From contig NZ_JAGQAZ010000001.1 of assembly GCF_024345375.1 (NCBI RefSeq), positions 496,001 through 560,000 of the forward strand: a stretch of 64,000 nucleotides of DNA, in the 5' to 3' direction. Positions 1 through 8,912 of this stretch are shown piece by piece (the stretch's first letter is position 1; each line of letters opens with the position of its first letter). This DNA comes from Cyanobium sp. WAJ14-Wanaka. GTDB taxonomy: Bacteria; Cyanobacteriota; Cyanobacteriia; PCC-6307; Cyanobiaceae. Both the position numbers and the translations under genes were made by a program. A model generated the notes under the pieces. It ran no database searches, was not told where the DNA came from, and was given only the letters and a program-made list of their open reading frames with translations.

Positions 1-988
1 GGGGGGAGACGGTTTGATCCTGGCCGTACCTCCCCGTGGGGCTGGCGAGCTGAGGATGCGCATTTTCAACGCCGACGGAACAGAACCGGAGATGTGTGGC
101 AATGGCATTCGCTGCCTGGCCCGCTTCCTTGCCGATAGCGATGGAGACAATCCAGGCCGTTCCTGGGTTATCGAAACTCAAGCTGGCCCAATCGTGCCCG
201 TATTACAGGAGCAAGGCTTGATCCGGGTGGATATGGGGGTGCCCTTAGTGGATCCCTCGGCAGTGCCCACCCTCCTGGAGATCGGGCCCGCGGGCATACC
301 CCAGGGGGAGCTGGCGGTGGGTGAGCAAGCTTTTGCCGTAGGTGCGGCGGGCATGGGCAACCCCCATCTGGTCATTCCAGTGGCGGATGTGGAGTCTGTG
401 GATTTGGAATATCTAGGTTCAGCCCTTGAGGTTGACCGCAATTTTCCAGCCAAAACAAACGTGCATTTTGTGCAAGTAATCGGCCCAAATCACCTGGTGA
501 TGCGCACCTGGGAGAGGGGAGCTGGTGCAACCCTGGCCTGCGGAACCGGAGCCTGCGCCACCCTGGTGGTTTGCCACAGGCTGGGCCTGGCGGCAAATCG
601 GGCCCGCCTGGGCCTACCAGGAGGACCACTGGAGATCGATTGGGATCAGGAAAGTGGCCACATTTTCATGACTGGTCCTGCGGAGGCGGTTTTTGACGGC
701 GTAATCACCCCCGATTTCTTTGCGGAAAGCCTGCCTGAGCCCATAAAACCTGGGCCCCTAAAACTTGAGCCTCCACTCGAAGCTCCATCTATCGATTGCT
801 CCAAGGTCTGCGCCAATGGCTGTATTCAGCCCGAGGCTTGCCCCTCCGCCGAAGCCCGGGCCAGGGTCGAGGCCCTGCTCAACCAAACATCCCTGGATGA
901 TCTGGTGGCGATGGCTAGCGATTCCCTTGAATCGCGCACTAGGGCGCGCATAGGCCAAATCAACGATGTCGGTTCCGTTGACTTCTGA
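1..988 (+). CDS. dapF: Diaminopimelate epimerase, 5'-truncated, with Cys-rich C-terminal extension
   Basis: The enzyme interconverts LL- and meso-diaminopimelate for lysine and peptidoglycan synthesis in the cytoplasm. The gene enters from the left edge: the frame is open from base 2 and reads GGDGLIL, the usual segment about 20 residues after the real start, so the TTG at 14 is not the start. Both catalytic cysteines are visible in EMCGNGIRC (about 108-134) and ACGTGACAT (about 537-563). The family normally ends near the FDGVI segment (about 706). Here about 93 further codons follow in frame, including a CX3CX3CX5C cluster (Cys codons at 797, 809, 821, 839) and a helical tail. The 3' end overlaps the next gene by 23 bases, suggesting translational coupling. 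The epimerase call is firm; the role of the tail is unknown. Confidence 0.95.
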   Translation, partial: GGDGLILAVPPRGAGELRMRIFNADGTEPEMCGNGIRCLARFLADSDGDNPGRSWVIETQAGPIVPVLQEQGLIRVDMGVPLVDPSAVPTLLEIGPAGIPQGELAVGEQAFAVGAAGMGNPHLVIPVADVESVDLEYLGSALEVDRNFPAKTNVHFVQVIGPNHLVMRTWERGAGATLACGTGACATLVVCHRLGLAANRARLGLPGGPLEIDWDQESGHIFMTGPAEAVFDGVITPDFFAESLPEPIKPGPLKLEPPLEAPSIDCSKVCANGCIQPEACPSAEARARVEALLNQTSLDDLVAMASDSLESRTRARIGQINDVGSVDF

Positions 989-2147
989 AGCCAACTGCCT
1001 CTACCTCGACGCCTGCGCCACCACTCCCGTTGGCAAGGAAGTTCTTGAGGCCATGGCCATCGCCCAGGCTGGGGCCTGGGCTAATCCCTCCAGCCTGCAT
1101 GGCTTTGGCCTGGTGGCAGCGGATTCCCTGGAGCGCAGTCGCGGGGCCATTTGCTCGGCCCTAGGCGCCGCAGACCATTCCCTGATTTTCACCAGTGGCG
1201 GCACCGAATCACTGCACCTGGCCCTGCTGGGGGCCACGCAAAATATGGCGCCGGGCAGGCTGCTGATCTCCGCGGTTGAGCACCCCGCCCTGGTTTCTGC
1301 CGCCGCTCAGTTGGCGGCGATGGGATGGCTGGTCGAGGAGATACCCGTGGATCGGGAGGGCCTGGTGGATCTGAATGCCCTGCACCCCTTGCTGGCGCCG
1401 CCCACACGCCTGGTCTCAATTATTTGGGGCCAAAGCGAAGTGGGAACTATTCAGCCCATTGAGGCCATTGGCGAGCTGTGCCGAGCTGGGGGGGTGCTTT
1501 TTCACACTGATGCAGTCCAGTTGGTTGGGCATCAAGGGGTCAACTTCCATGGGTTGCCGATTGATTTGCTCAGCCTGACGGCCCACAAAATTGGTGGTCC
1601 AAGGGGTATCGGCGCCCTAATGGTTCGCCAGGGTGTGGAAATCAAGCCCCTTTTGGGAGGGGGTGCCCAGGAATTTGGATTGCGTTCTGGCACTGAATCG
1701 GTGGTGCTTGCCGCGGGCTTTGCCGCTGCCATGGCAGAGCTGATCAAGGCAAGGCAGCTGGCCAATTCCCCAAAAAATTGGGAACTTCGCGATTCCCTGA
1801 TGGAGGCCCTGGAGGCCCTGCCGGGCGTGCAGCGGACCGGGCCAGCGCCTGGCCGGCAGCGGCTGCCCCATCACATCAGCCTGGTACTGAAGGATCGCAG
1901 CGGCCAGCCCATCTCCGGTAGGGAGATGGTGCGGGCCCTTTGGCGTCAGGGCCTGGCGGTGAGTAGCGGCTCCGCCTGCAGCAGTGGTAAGTCCAGTCCC
2001 AGCCCGGTGCTGCTAGCCATGGGGTACGGGGCGGACGAAGCCGCCAGTGGCCTGCGAATTAGCCTGGGCCCCTGGCTGACCGAGCCGGAGGTTGTGCTGG
2101 CCAGGGTTCCCGAGGCTGTTTTGCTAGCCATGGCAGAGCTTCAGTAG
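966..2147 (+). CDS. Cysteine desulfurase (NifS/IscS-type, PLP-dependent)
   Basis: Removes sulfur from cysteine as a protein-bound persulfide for Fe-S cluster and thio-cofactor assembly. The 393-residue protein has the class V aminotransferase fold: N-terminal LDACATTP (commonly DNAATTP), the PLP-stacking His in SAVEHPAL, the Schiff-base Lys in SLTAHKIGGPRG and the catalytic Cys in VSSGSACSSG. The long loop before that Cys resembles group I (IscS/NifS) rather than SufS. The start lies 23 bases inside dapF, beside that gene's Cys-rich tail. No scaffold gene (iscU, sufBCD) is nearby, so whether it serves Fe-S assembly, tRNA thiolation or another sink cannot be told from position. Confidence 0.93.
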   Translation: MSVPLTSEANCLYLDACATTPVGKEVLEAMAIAQAGAWANPSSLHGFGLVAADSLERSRGAICSALGAADHSLIFTSGGTESLHLALLGATQNMAPGRLLISAVEHPALVSAAAQLAAMGWLVEEIPVDREGLVDLNALHPLLAPPTRLVSIIWGQSEVGTIQPIEAIGELCRAGGVLFHTDAVQLVGHQGVNFHGLPIDLLSLTAHKIGGPRGIGALMVRQGVEIKPLLGGGAQEFGLRSGTESVVLAAGFAAAMAELIKARQLANSPKNWELRDSLMEALEALPGVQRTGPAPGRQRLPHHISLVLKDRSGQPISGREMVRALWRQGLAVSSGSACSSGKSSPSPVLLAMGYGADEAASGLRISLGPWLTEPEVVLARVPEAVLLAMAELQ

Positions 2148-2172
2148 GGTCTGCCCATACGAGCCCCGATCC

Positions 2173-2862
2173 ATGCTTCCGGCCGATTTGCATGCCGCCG
2201 AAGGCCAGGCGCAGCAGGCCCTGCTTGCGGCCCTGACGGCAGAACCCAAGGGCCGTTGGACCGTTGATTGGCGTTTTCAGGGCTTGCGCCTGCTGCCGGT
2301 GGTGCTCCGGCTGGCGGCTTTTCTGCGGGATCAGGGCCTGGCGCCCAAGCTCCTTTTCCCAGATGCGGGGGCCTGTGCCCTGGCCAAGCGCGATGGACCC
2401 GACCTGGCCGACTGCATGGCCGATTTCCGTGGCCACCGGCTTGTGCAATCGGATGGGCCCACAGCAGGCCTACTGGTGGCCGTGGCCCCAGGCCAGCCCG
2501 ACTACAGCGACTTTGAGCAGGTCTGCGGCCAGCATCTTGGCTCGGTTGTTGTCGTTAATGGCGCCCTAGAGGATGCGGCGGTTGGCATTGGCAGCGTGGC
2601 GAGGGAACGGCGTCGTGGTTTCCTCTCCCAGTGGCAGGCGGCCTACAGCCTGTTGCCACTCGATGGCAGAGCACTACGCAGGGCATTTCCCGGTGAATGG
2701 GAGCTCTACCGACAGGACCCTGATGGTTACCGATTGGTGGAGAGCTTCAAACAAAAACCCGATGCGGAGGAGCAGGCCCTGGCGTTGGCTGGGGGCGAGC
2801 CCCTGGGAATTGGAGCAAATTTAAAAATGGTCGATTCCTTAATTGAGGGCCTGCGCCGCTAG
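2173..2862 (+). CDS. DUF1995 family protein (LPA3-like)
   Basis: A 229-residue soluble protein with the pattern of the DUF1995 family of cyanobacteria and plastids. A chloroplast relative, LPA3, assists photosystem II assembly, but that role is only suggestive here. Visible features are an N-terminal helical region, a central alpha/beta part with a PGQPDYSDFEQV-like segment after a hydrophobic strand (LLVAVAP), and a C-terminal WELYRQDPDGYRLV segment. No catalytic motif is apparent and there is no signal peptide or membrane helix. It lies 25 bases after the desulfurase on the same strand, so co-transcription is likely. Confidence 0.75.
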   Translation: MLPADLHAAEGQAQQALLAALTAEPKGRWTVDWRFQGLRLLPVVLRLAAFLRDQGLAPKLLFPDAGACALAKRDGPDLADCMADFRGHRLVQSDGPTAGLLVAVAPGQPDYSDFEQVCGQHLGSVVVVNGALEDAAVGIGSVARERRRGFLSQWQAAYSLLPLDGRALRRAFPGEWELYRQDPDGYRLVESFKQKPDAEEQALALAGGEPLGIGANLKMVDSLIEGLRR

Positions 2863-2919
2863 TCAGGGCTAGACCGTTTGTGCAGGCTCCGTAAACTGCG
2901 CCAAAAGCAACATCCCTGG

Positions 2920-3459
2920 ATGGCCCCTGAGAGCAACGCGCCGATCCCCAACCAAAAATCCGGTTGGGGCCTTGTCGACCTGGGAGCAGCAGCAGCCGTT
3001 GTCCTGGCCCTGGGCGGTGTTATCTGGAGCCCCAAGCTCAGTGGCGCCATTGCCAAGGCAACGGGAGGCTTGATTCCCGTGACCGTGAGTGTGGATGTGC
3101 GCGGAGTACCAGTGGCAAATCCCGCCAAGTTGATGGCCCAGACCCGGGAAGAAGGCAGGGTGGCGATTGTGATTCGCAACCAACCCCACGGCTCTGTTGA
3201 CGTCAAAAAGGTGATTCCCCTCCAGCGCCTGCTAACGGCCGTCCAGCCCAATGGCAGCGTTGTCACTGCCAAGGACCCCAATCAGAAATCCCTGGCCAGC
3301 CTGGATGCCCGCTTTGTGCTCGAGGGTCAGGGCCGCAAGAGTGGTGGGGGAGTGGTATTTGGCAACCAAAACCTAAAAATTGGTACTCCGGTCGAGATTG
3401 AGGGCACCAACTACCGCGTAACCGGAACGGTTACTGATCTCCAAACCAACGCCCGCTGA
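2920..3459 (+). CDS. DUF4330 domain membrane-anchored protein
   Basis: About 179 residues. I place the start at ATG 2920, because an upstream TTG (2878) would add 14 basic residues just before a Pro/Asn-rich leader. A single hydrophobic segment near residues 13-32 (LVDLGAAAAVVLALGGVIW) looks like an uncleaved anchor. The remainder is a beta-rich region typical of DUF4330, probably on the lumenal or periplasmic side. The function of the family is not known. It sits 57 bases after the DUF1995 gene and ends one base before the D,D-peptidase gene, so it belongs to the same operon. Confidence 0.75.
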   Translation: MAPESNAPIPNQKSGWGLVDLGAAAAVVLALGGVIWSPKLSGAIAKATGGLIPVTVSVDVRGVPVANPAKLMAQTREEGRVAIVIRNQPHGSVDVKKVIPLQRLLTAVQPNGSVVTAKDPNQKSLASLDARFVLEGQGRKSGGGVVFGNQNLKIGTPVEIEGTNYRVTGTVTDLQTNAR

Positions 3460-3460
3460 A

Positions 3461-4717
3461 ATGGCAATTGCAGGTCCCAGCCGGTGGGCCCTAGGGCTGC
3501 TGCTTGTTCCCTTGCTCGGTGCGCCTGCCACCGCCCAATTTTCCATACTGCCTCCAACTCTGCCGCCCCTTATTGGGCCGCTCCAGTTACAGCAACAGGT
3601 GAGCTGTCCTGCCCTCCAGCAGAGGGTTGCGAGCCTCGTCGGCGCTGAGGGCCCCGTATGGAGCATCACCATTGCCGATCCCCAGGGTCGCCTTTTGGCC
3701 GATCTCAATGGCAGAAGATCCCGGCTACCGGCATCCAACCAGAAGCTGATTAGCACCGCCTTTGCCCTAGACAAATTGGGGCCCAGCTACCGACTCACCA
3801 CCCAGCTATGGCGCCTGGGTGACGGCACCTACCGCCTTACTGGCCAGGGCGACCCCGATCTGGCCATGCCCCAGCTGCAGCGGTTCGCCAAATTGGCCCT
3901 AGGTAGTGGTGGCAGTAGCGGCGATATCCCTTCCCTGGTCAAGTTGGAATTGGCCGAGGAGCCCGCCCAGTCCTGGTGGCCCCAGTCCTGGAGCCAGGGT
4001 GATCGCAGCGCCGCCTATGGAGCACCCATTACCCGCCTTGCCCTCACGAGCAACGCCATCAACGATGCAGTGATGAACCCGCCCGCCAGATTGCAGTCCC
4101 AGCTCCAAAAAACCCTGCTCCAACAGGGCGGCACCAAGGTGATGTTGAACCTGGTCTCGTCCCGCAATCCCCTGCCTACTTCAGCGGTCCTGCTGCATGA
4201 GGAGTTGTCAGGCCCGATGCTCACCCTGTTGAGCCTGGCCAACAATGAAAGTCACAACTTCACCGCGGAAGTGCTGCTGAGGCAGGCAGCCGGCACCTGG
4301 GATTTGTCTGAGGCTCGCCGCCTGGCGATGGAATGGCTGGCCCAGCAGGGCCTGCCGATGCAGGGAGTGAATGTGGCTGATGGCAGCGGCTTAAGTAGGG
4401 ACAACCGCGTCACCAGTCAGTTTGTGGTGAGCCTTTTGCTGCGGATGGGCCAGCACCCCTACTGGCGCAGCTACGGGGCCTCCATGGCCATAGCGGGGCG
4501 CCGCGGCACCCTTCGGAACCTGTTTGTGGGCACACCACTGGAGGGGAATTTTTACGGGAAAACCGGCACGATCACAGGGGTAAGGGCCATCAGTGGAGTG
4601 CTCCAAAGCAGCGCTGGCCCGATCTACGTCAGTGCGATCAGCAATGGCGCCGGCAGCCCCAACACCACCATCGGCAAGGTGCTGCTGGCTGCCAGCAATG
4701 GGGGGCTTTGTCCCTAG
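3461..4717 (+). CDS. dacB: D-alanyl-D-alanine carboxypeptidase/endopeptidase (PBP4 type, peptidase S13)
   Basis: A periplasmic low-molecular-weight penicillin-binding protein that trims or cleaves peptide cross-links in peptidoglycan. The 418-residue protein begins with a clear signal peptide (hydrophobic core residues 9-20, cleavage near ATAQ). The three active-site motifs are present and correctly spaced: SNQK (about residues 92-95), SHN (about 264-266) and KTG (about 367-369, in GKTGTITGV). The start follows the DUF4330 stop by one base. The 3' end overlaps the convergent coiled-coil gene by four bases. It is somewhat short compared with E. coli DacB, as is common in cyanobacteria. Confidence 0.93.
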   Translation: MAIAGPSRWALGLLLVPLLGAPATAQFSILPPTLPPLIGPLQLQQQVSCPALQQRVASLVGAEGPVWSITIADPQGRLLADLNGRRSRLPASNQKLISTAFALDKLGPSYRLTTQLWRLGDGTYRLTGQGDPDLAMPQLQRFAKLALGSGGSSGDIPSLVKLELAEEPAQSWWPQSWSQGDRSAAYGAPITRLALTSNAINDAVMNPPARLQSQLQKTLLQQGGTKVMLNLVSSRNPLPTSAVLLHEELSGPMLTLLSLANNESHNFTAEVLLRQAAGTWDLSEARRLAMEWLAQQGLPMQGVNVADGSGLSRDNRVTSQFVVSLLLRMGQHPYWRSYGASMAIAGRRGTLRNLFVGTPLEGNFYGKTGTITGVRAISGVLQSSAGPIYVSAISNGAGSPNTTIGKVLLAASNGGLCP

Positions 4718-5583
4718 CCGGCCAGCTGTTTCAGGCTGGCGGCCAGGCGCCTGGGGCGGCGTTGCTGGGTCTTGGTAGGGGGCGAATCCTGGGGGACCTG
4801 CAGCCGAACCAGCTCCTGGCGACCACCAAGCACCACCTGGCTCAAATCCTGGAGCCGGCCTTCCAGCTCTCCGAGCACCTGCTCCGCATAGCTGTTTGCC
4901 CCTTCGCTGATGCCCGCAGCCTCCTGGCGACTGCGGGCCACCAGTGCATCGCACTGCTGCTGGGTTTGCTGGCGAAATTGCAGGGCGTCGTTGTGGAGAC
5001 GCTCAGCCTCGGCCTGGCTATCGCGTTGTAGCCGTAGCCCCTCCTGGCGGATCTGGTCAACCTCGGCCATGGCTTGCTGGCGGCCCCGTTCATGCTGCTC
5101 GTGTAACTGGCGGTTGCGCTCGGCAGCCTCCTGCTCCAGTTGCTGGCGCCGTTGGGCAAACAGCTGTTCCATTTGGGCCAGGCGTGTCTGCTGTTCCTGC
5201 TCTGCCTGGGCCGATTGCTGGCGGGCCTGAACCAACAGCTGTTCACATTGCTGCCGGGCCTGGTCCCGCAGTTCGCCCACCTGGCGCTCGGCTTCCTGGC
5301 GAATTGCGGCGGCACTGGTGAGCTGCTCTCGCTCGCGTTTAGCTACGGCAACGATTTCTTCAGCCTGCTGGCGCGATTTGGTGATGTAGTCATCCCGCTG
5401 GCTGATCAGGGCAATGGCCTGCTCCAGTTGCTTGGGGATGCAATCACGCAGGGCGTCCATTACCTCAATGGCGTCCTGCTCATTGACCAAGCGCCCACCA
5501 CTGAAGGGAATGCGGCTGCCCTCCAGCACGATTTCCTCCAATTGGTCGAGTTGATCGAGAGCTGTGATTGCGGCCTCAGCCAT
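4714..5583 (-). CDS. DivIVA/Cdv3-like coiled-coil protein
   Basis: A 289-residue protein read from ATG 5583. The upstream in-frame stretch to 5670 lies inside coaD and is not family-like. The first 50 residues (LDQLEEIVLEGSRIPFSGG... LVNEQDAIEVMDAL) resemble the N-terminal module of cyanobacterial Cdv3, a DivIVA-like division-site protein. After it comes a very long Gln/Glu/Arg-rich coiled coil (about residues 60-250) and a basic C-terminus (TKTQQRRPRRLA). It probably forms filaments or a scaffold at the cell centre or poles. The start lies 11 bases before the coaD stop, so the two genes are coupled. The Cdv3 identity is inferred from the N-terminal pattern. A generic F0F1 subunit b-like label would reflect only the coiled coil. 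Confidence 0.7.
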   Translation of the reverse strand: MAEAAITALDQLDQLEEIVLEGSRIPFSGGRLVNEQDAIEVMDALRDCIPKQLEQAIALISQRDDYITKSRQQAEEIVAVAKREREQLTSAAAIRQEAERQVGELRDQARQQCEQLLVQARQQSAQAEQEQQTRLAQMEQLFAQRRQQLEQEAAERNRQLHEQHERGRQQAMAEVDQIRQEGLRLQRDSQAEAERLHNDALQFRQQTQQQCDALVARSRQEAAGISEGANSYAEQVLGELEGRLQDLSQVVLGGRQELVRLQVPQDSPPTKTQQRRPRRLAASLKQLAG

Positions 5584-5593
5584 GGCTACCCAC

Positions 5594-6076
5594 CTAAGAA
5601 CCCCGATTAAAAAGCCTGCTGAGGTCTTCCGCCACTCCTGGCGGCACCATGTGACGCACGTCCCCACCAAAGCGGGCCACTTCCCTGACCACCGAACTGC
5701 TCAAAAAACTGTGCTGGACAGAGGTTGCCAGGAATAGGGTTTCCACCAGGGGGGCAAGACTGTGGTTTGTGTGAGCAATCTGCAACTCAAATTCAAAATC
5801 GCTGAGGGCCCTCAGGCCCCTCAAAATCACCTGGGCATTGCAGTGGCGGGCGTATTCAACCGTCAGGCCATCAAAGCTGCCCACGCTGACCCCTGGCAGG
5901 TGGGCCGTAGCCAGGCGGATCTGCTCCAGCCGCTGTTCCAGGGGAAAGGCTGGAATCTTGCTTGGGTTTTGCAATACCGCGACCTCAAGGCTGTCAAACA
6001 GCCTGGCGCTGCGCTCAATCAGATCGAGATGACCCAGGGTTAGGGGGTCGAAACTGCCGGGATAGAGGGCTCGCAT
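5594..6076 (-). CDS. coaD: Pantetheine-phosphate adenylyltransferase
   Basis: Fourth step of coenzyme A synthesis: transfers AMP from ATP to 4'-phosphopantetheine to give dephospho-CoA. The 160 residues match the usual size. Motifs include [16 protein letters not shown] at the N-terminus (the HxGH-type nucleotidyltransferase signature), [13 protein letters not shown] in the middle and the [13 protein letters not shown] region at the C-terminus. It is upstream of the Cdv3-like gene, overlapping neither but separated by only 10 bases. The 72-base gap to the divergent flavin reductase should hold both promoters. Confidence 0.96.
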   Translation of the reverse strand: MRALYPGSFDPLTLGHLDLIERSARLFDSLEVAVLQNPSKIPAFPLEQRLEQIRLATAHLPGVSVGSFDGLTVEYARHCNAQVILRGLRALSDFEFELQIAHTNHSLAPLVETLFLATSVQHSFLSSSVVREVARFGGDVRHMVPPGVAEDLSRLFNRGS

Positions 6077-6148
6077 GGACCCACCCTATGGGGCTGGGGA
6101 GGTTTCTACAGTCGGTGTAATCCCAAGCCACCCCTAGAGGAAATCCCC

Positions 6149-6643
6149 ATGGCCGCAGCAGCCAGCCTGAATGCCGAAGCCAAGAAAACCCTGTTGCGCA
6201 AAATCCCCCATGGCGTCTTCATCTGTGGGGTCGCCGAAGGCGACGACGTCAATGGATTTACCGCCAGCTGGGTCACCCAGGGATCCTTTGAGCCCCCCCT
6301 GGTGGTGATGGCCGTCCGCTCAGATTCCAGCAGCAACGGAATGATCCAGCGCACTGGCAAGTTTTCCCTGAACGTGCTGGCGGCAGACCAAAAGGACCTG
6401 GCGGCGGTTTTCTTCAAGCCCCAAAAGGGAGTTGGCGGACGTTTTGATGCGGCTCCCTATCAAAGGGGCGAGTTGGGCCTGCCGATCCTTGATAACGGCC
6501 TGGGCGCCGTCGAGTGTGAGCTGGTGGGACAGGTGGCCCATGGGGACCACACTGTTTTTGTGGGCGAGGTGAAGGCCGCCACCCTGCACAGAGATGGTGC
6601 TGCCCTTGAACTGGCTGGCACCGGCTGGCAATACGGGGGTTGA
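6149..6643 (+). CDS. Flavin reductase domain protein (FMN-binding split barrel)
   Basis: A 164-residue stand-alone flavin reductase-like domain. The GFTASWVTQGSFEPPLVVMA segment is the FMN-binding loop pattern of the HpaC/flavodiiron-associated family, and FSLNVLAADQKDLA follows as expected. In cyanobacteria related domains are fused to flavodiiron proteins; this one is free and the natural oxidase partner is not in the window. The single-domain length and intact loop suggest an active NAD(P)H:flavin oxidoreductase or flavin shuttle. It is followed by uvrC after 10 bases, with no functional link apparent. Confidence 0.85.
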   Translation: MAAAASLNAEAKKTLLRKIPHGVFICGVAEGDDVNGFTASWVTQGSFEPPLVVMAVRSDSSSNGMIQRTGKFSLNVLAADQKDLAAVFFKPQKGVGGRFDAAPYQRGELGLPILDNGLGAVECELVGQVAHGDHTVFVGEVKAATLHRDGAALELAGTGWQYGG

Positions 6644-6653
6644 TTAGGGCTGG

Positions 6654-8627
6654 ATGGCCGTACTGACGCCCCTTATCCAACAGAACGATCACCTGCAAAC
6701 CCGGCTCAGGGAGATTCCCCTGGAGCCGGGTTGCTATTTGATGCGCGATCAAAATGATCGCATTCTGTATATCGGCAAGGCAAAGGTGCTGCGCCATCGG
6801 GTGCGCAGTTATTTCCAAAATAGTCAGCAACATAGCCCTCGAATCTCGCTGATGGTTCGCCAGGTCTGCGAGATCGAATTCATCGTTACAGACAGTGAAG
6901 CCGAGGCCTTGGCCCTCGAGTCAAACCTTATCAAGCAAAACCAGCCACACTTTAATGTGCTGCTAAAGGATGACAAAAAATATCCCTACCTATGCATTAC
7001 TTGGAGTGAGGATTATCCGCGCATTTTTATTACCCGGCGCCGCAGGCATCGCAGCCCCCACGATCGCTTTTATGGTCCCTATGTGGATGTGGGTCTGTTG
7101 CGGCGCACCCTTGGCCTGGTTAAGCGGGTCTTCCCCCTTCGGCAAAGGCCCCAGCCCCTCTACAGGGAGCGCACCTGCCTCAACTTCGATATTGGCCGCT
7201 GCCCGGGGGTTTGCCAGCAAAGGATTAGCTCGGATGAGTATCACCACACCCTCCGCAGGGTGGCGATGGTTTTTCAGGGTCGCAACGATGAATTGATGGA
7301 CCTGCTGGGGGAGCAGATGCAGACCTACGCGGAGCGGCTGGATTTTGAGGCGGCCGCCAGGGTGCGCGACCAGTTGCAGGGCCTAGATACCCTTACGGCA
7401 GGTCAGAAGATGAGCCTGGGCGATACCTGGGTGAGCCGTGATGTAGTCGCCCTGATGGCCGATGACCGGGTTGCGGCGGTCCAGCTCTTCCAGATGCGAG
7501 CTGGAAAATTGGTTGGGCGCCTGGGCTATACGGCCGATGCGATGGGCCCTGCAGGCCAACCATTGGCACCTGGCCTGATCCTCCAGCGGGTGATTGAGGA
7601 GCACTACAGCCAGGTGGATGATGTTGAAATCCCCCCCGAACTACTTGTTCAACATCCCCTCCCCCAGCAGGGGCTTATCCAGGATTGGCTGGCTGAGCGG
7701 CGGGGCCGCAAGGTGAAGCTTGCCGTGCCCCAAAGGGCCCAAAAGGCAGACCTAATTGAACTGGTCGAACGCAATGCCAGCTTTGAATTGCAGCGGGCCC
7801 AGCGGGGGGCAGAACAGCAACTACTGGCCACTGAAGATTTGGCCCAATTGCTTGAGTTGGCCAATCCGCCCCGGAGAATTGAGGGCTTCGACATCAGCCA
7901 CATTCAAGGTAGTGATGCGGTGGCCTCCCAGGTTGTCTTTATCGATGGCCTGCCTGCAAAACAGCACTACCGGAAATACAAAATACAGAGCAGTTCCATT
8001 AGCTCTGGTCACTCCGACGACTTCATGGCCATGGCGGAGATCATGCGCAGGCGCTTTCGCCGTTGGTCCCAGGCGAAGGCGGAGGGCGCCGATTTGGCTG
8101 TCCTGCGCAGCGCCACCAAATCGGCCCTGCATGGTGGTGGTCTGAATGATTGGCCAGATGTGGTGATGATCGATGGCGGCAAGGGCCAGCTTTCTGCCGT
8201 GATGGAGGCCCTGCGGGAACTGAACCTCCATGAAGATCTGGTCGTCTGCTCCCTGGCAAAACAGCGGGAGGAGATTTTTGTGCCCGGATCGAAGCAACCG
8301 CTTGAAAGTGAGCCAGACCAAATGGGTGTGGCCCTGCTTAGGCGCCTACGCGATGAGGCCCATAGGTTTGCGGTTAGCTTTCATCGGCAACAGCGGGGGG
8401 AGCGAATGAAGCGCTCCCGCCTTTCAGAGATCCCAGGGTTAGGTCCAAAGCGGGTGAAGGATTTGCTCGCCCATTTCCGCTCAATCGATGCGATCCAACT
8501 GGCGGGGATGGAGCAACTGGCGCAGGCCCCAGGGCTGGGGCCTGCGCTGGCCCAGCAGGTTTGGAGCTACTTCCATCCCAGTGACCAACTTGCTGATGAC
8601 CCCGTGGAGCGGGGGGTGGCTCCATGA
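6654..8627 (+). CDS. uvrC: Excinuclease ABC subunit C
   Basis: Makes both incisions around DNA lesions in nucleotide excision repair together with UvrA and UvrB. Domains in order: a GIY-YIG nuclease (about 18-97; [19 protein letters not shown]), a Cys-containing segment ([13 protein letters not shown]), a UVR motif (about 206-241), a UvrC RNase H-like nuclease (about 405-545; [15 protein letters not shown] and [11 protein letters not shown]) and C-terminal helix-hairpin-helix motifs (about 588-645; [13 protein letters not shown]). The length of 657 is normal. The stop overlaps the start of the next small gene by four bases. Confidence 0.97.
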   Translation: MAVLTPLIQQNDHLQTRLREIPLEPGCYLMRDQNDRILYIGKAKVLRHRVRSYFQNSQQHSPRISLMVRQVCEIEFIVTDSEAEALALESNLIKQNQPHFNVLLKDDKKYPYLCITWSEDYPRIFITRRRRHRSPHDRFYGPYVDVGLLRRTLGLVKRVFPLRQRPQPLYRERTCLNFDIGRCPGVCQQRISSDEYHHTLRRVAMVFQGRNDELMDLLGEQMQTYAERLDFEAAARVRDQLQGLDTLTAGQKMSLGDTWVSRDVVALMADDRVAAVQLFQMRAGKLVGRLGYTADAMGPAGQPLAPGLILQRVIEEHYSQVDDVEIPPELLVQHPLPQQGLIQDWLAERRGRKVKLAVPQRAQKADLIELVERNASFELQRAQRGAEQQLLATEDLAQLLELANPPRRIEGFDISHIQGSDAVASQVVFIDGLPAKQHYRKYKIQSSSISSGHSDDFMAMAEIMRRRFRRWSQAKAEGADLAVLRSATKSALHGGGLNDWPDVVMIDGGKGQLSAVMEALRELNLHEDLVVCSLAKQREEIFVPGSKQPLESEPDQMGVALLRRLRDEAHRFAVSFHRQQRGERMKRSRLSEIPGLGPKRVKDLLAHFRSIDAIQLAGMEQLAQAPGLGPALAQQVWSYFHPSDQLADDPVERGVAP

Positions 8628-8902
8628 GGGCCCTGATTCTGGCGCTGATTTTGCTGATTCTTCCAGGCCCTGCCTTCACGGCCCCGGGTATTTGTGTGGG
8701 GCCCGTTTGCGCCGATGAGATCCATCGCAGTGAAATCAGCCCATCCCAATTCAGCCTTCGGCTCGTAGACCAGCGGGGACAGCACGAGCGCCTGCTGGTC
8801 GACTGTCGTGATGGGGTGTTGAGTCCCAGCGTTGGGCCCGTGGATCGGGGCTATGCCCGGGCAGTGGCCAAGAGAGCCTGCCGTTCTGCCGCTAGCGGTT
8901 AG
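8624..8902 (+). CDS. Small secreted hypothetical protein
   Basis: A 92-residue protein whose start overlaps the uvrC stop (ATGA), a strong sign that it is real. The first 20 residues ([20 protein letters not shown]) form a signal peptide. The mature part is about 70 residues with four cysteines (ICVGPVC, VDCRDG and a C-terminal CRS), which could form two disulfides. It ends ten bases before the hemJ start. I do not recognise a named family. An extracytoplasmic location follows from the signal peptide; function is unknown. Confidence 0.7.
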   Translation: MRALILALILLILPGPAFTAPGICVGPVCADEIHRSEISPSQFSLRLVDQRGQHERLLVDCRDGVLSPSVGPVDRGYARAVAKRACRSAASG

Positions 8903-8912
8903 GGGACTTACC

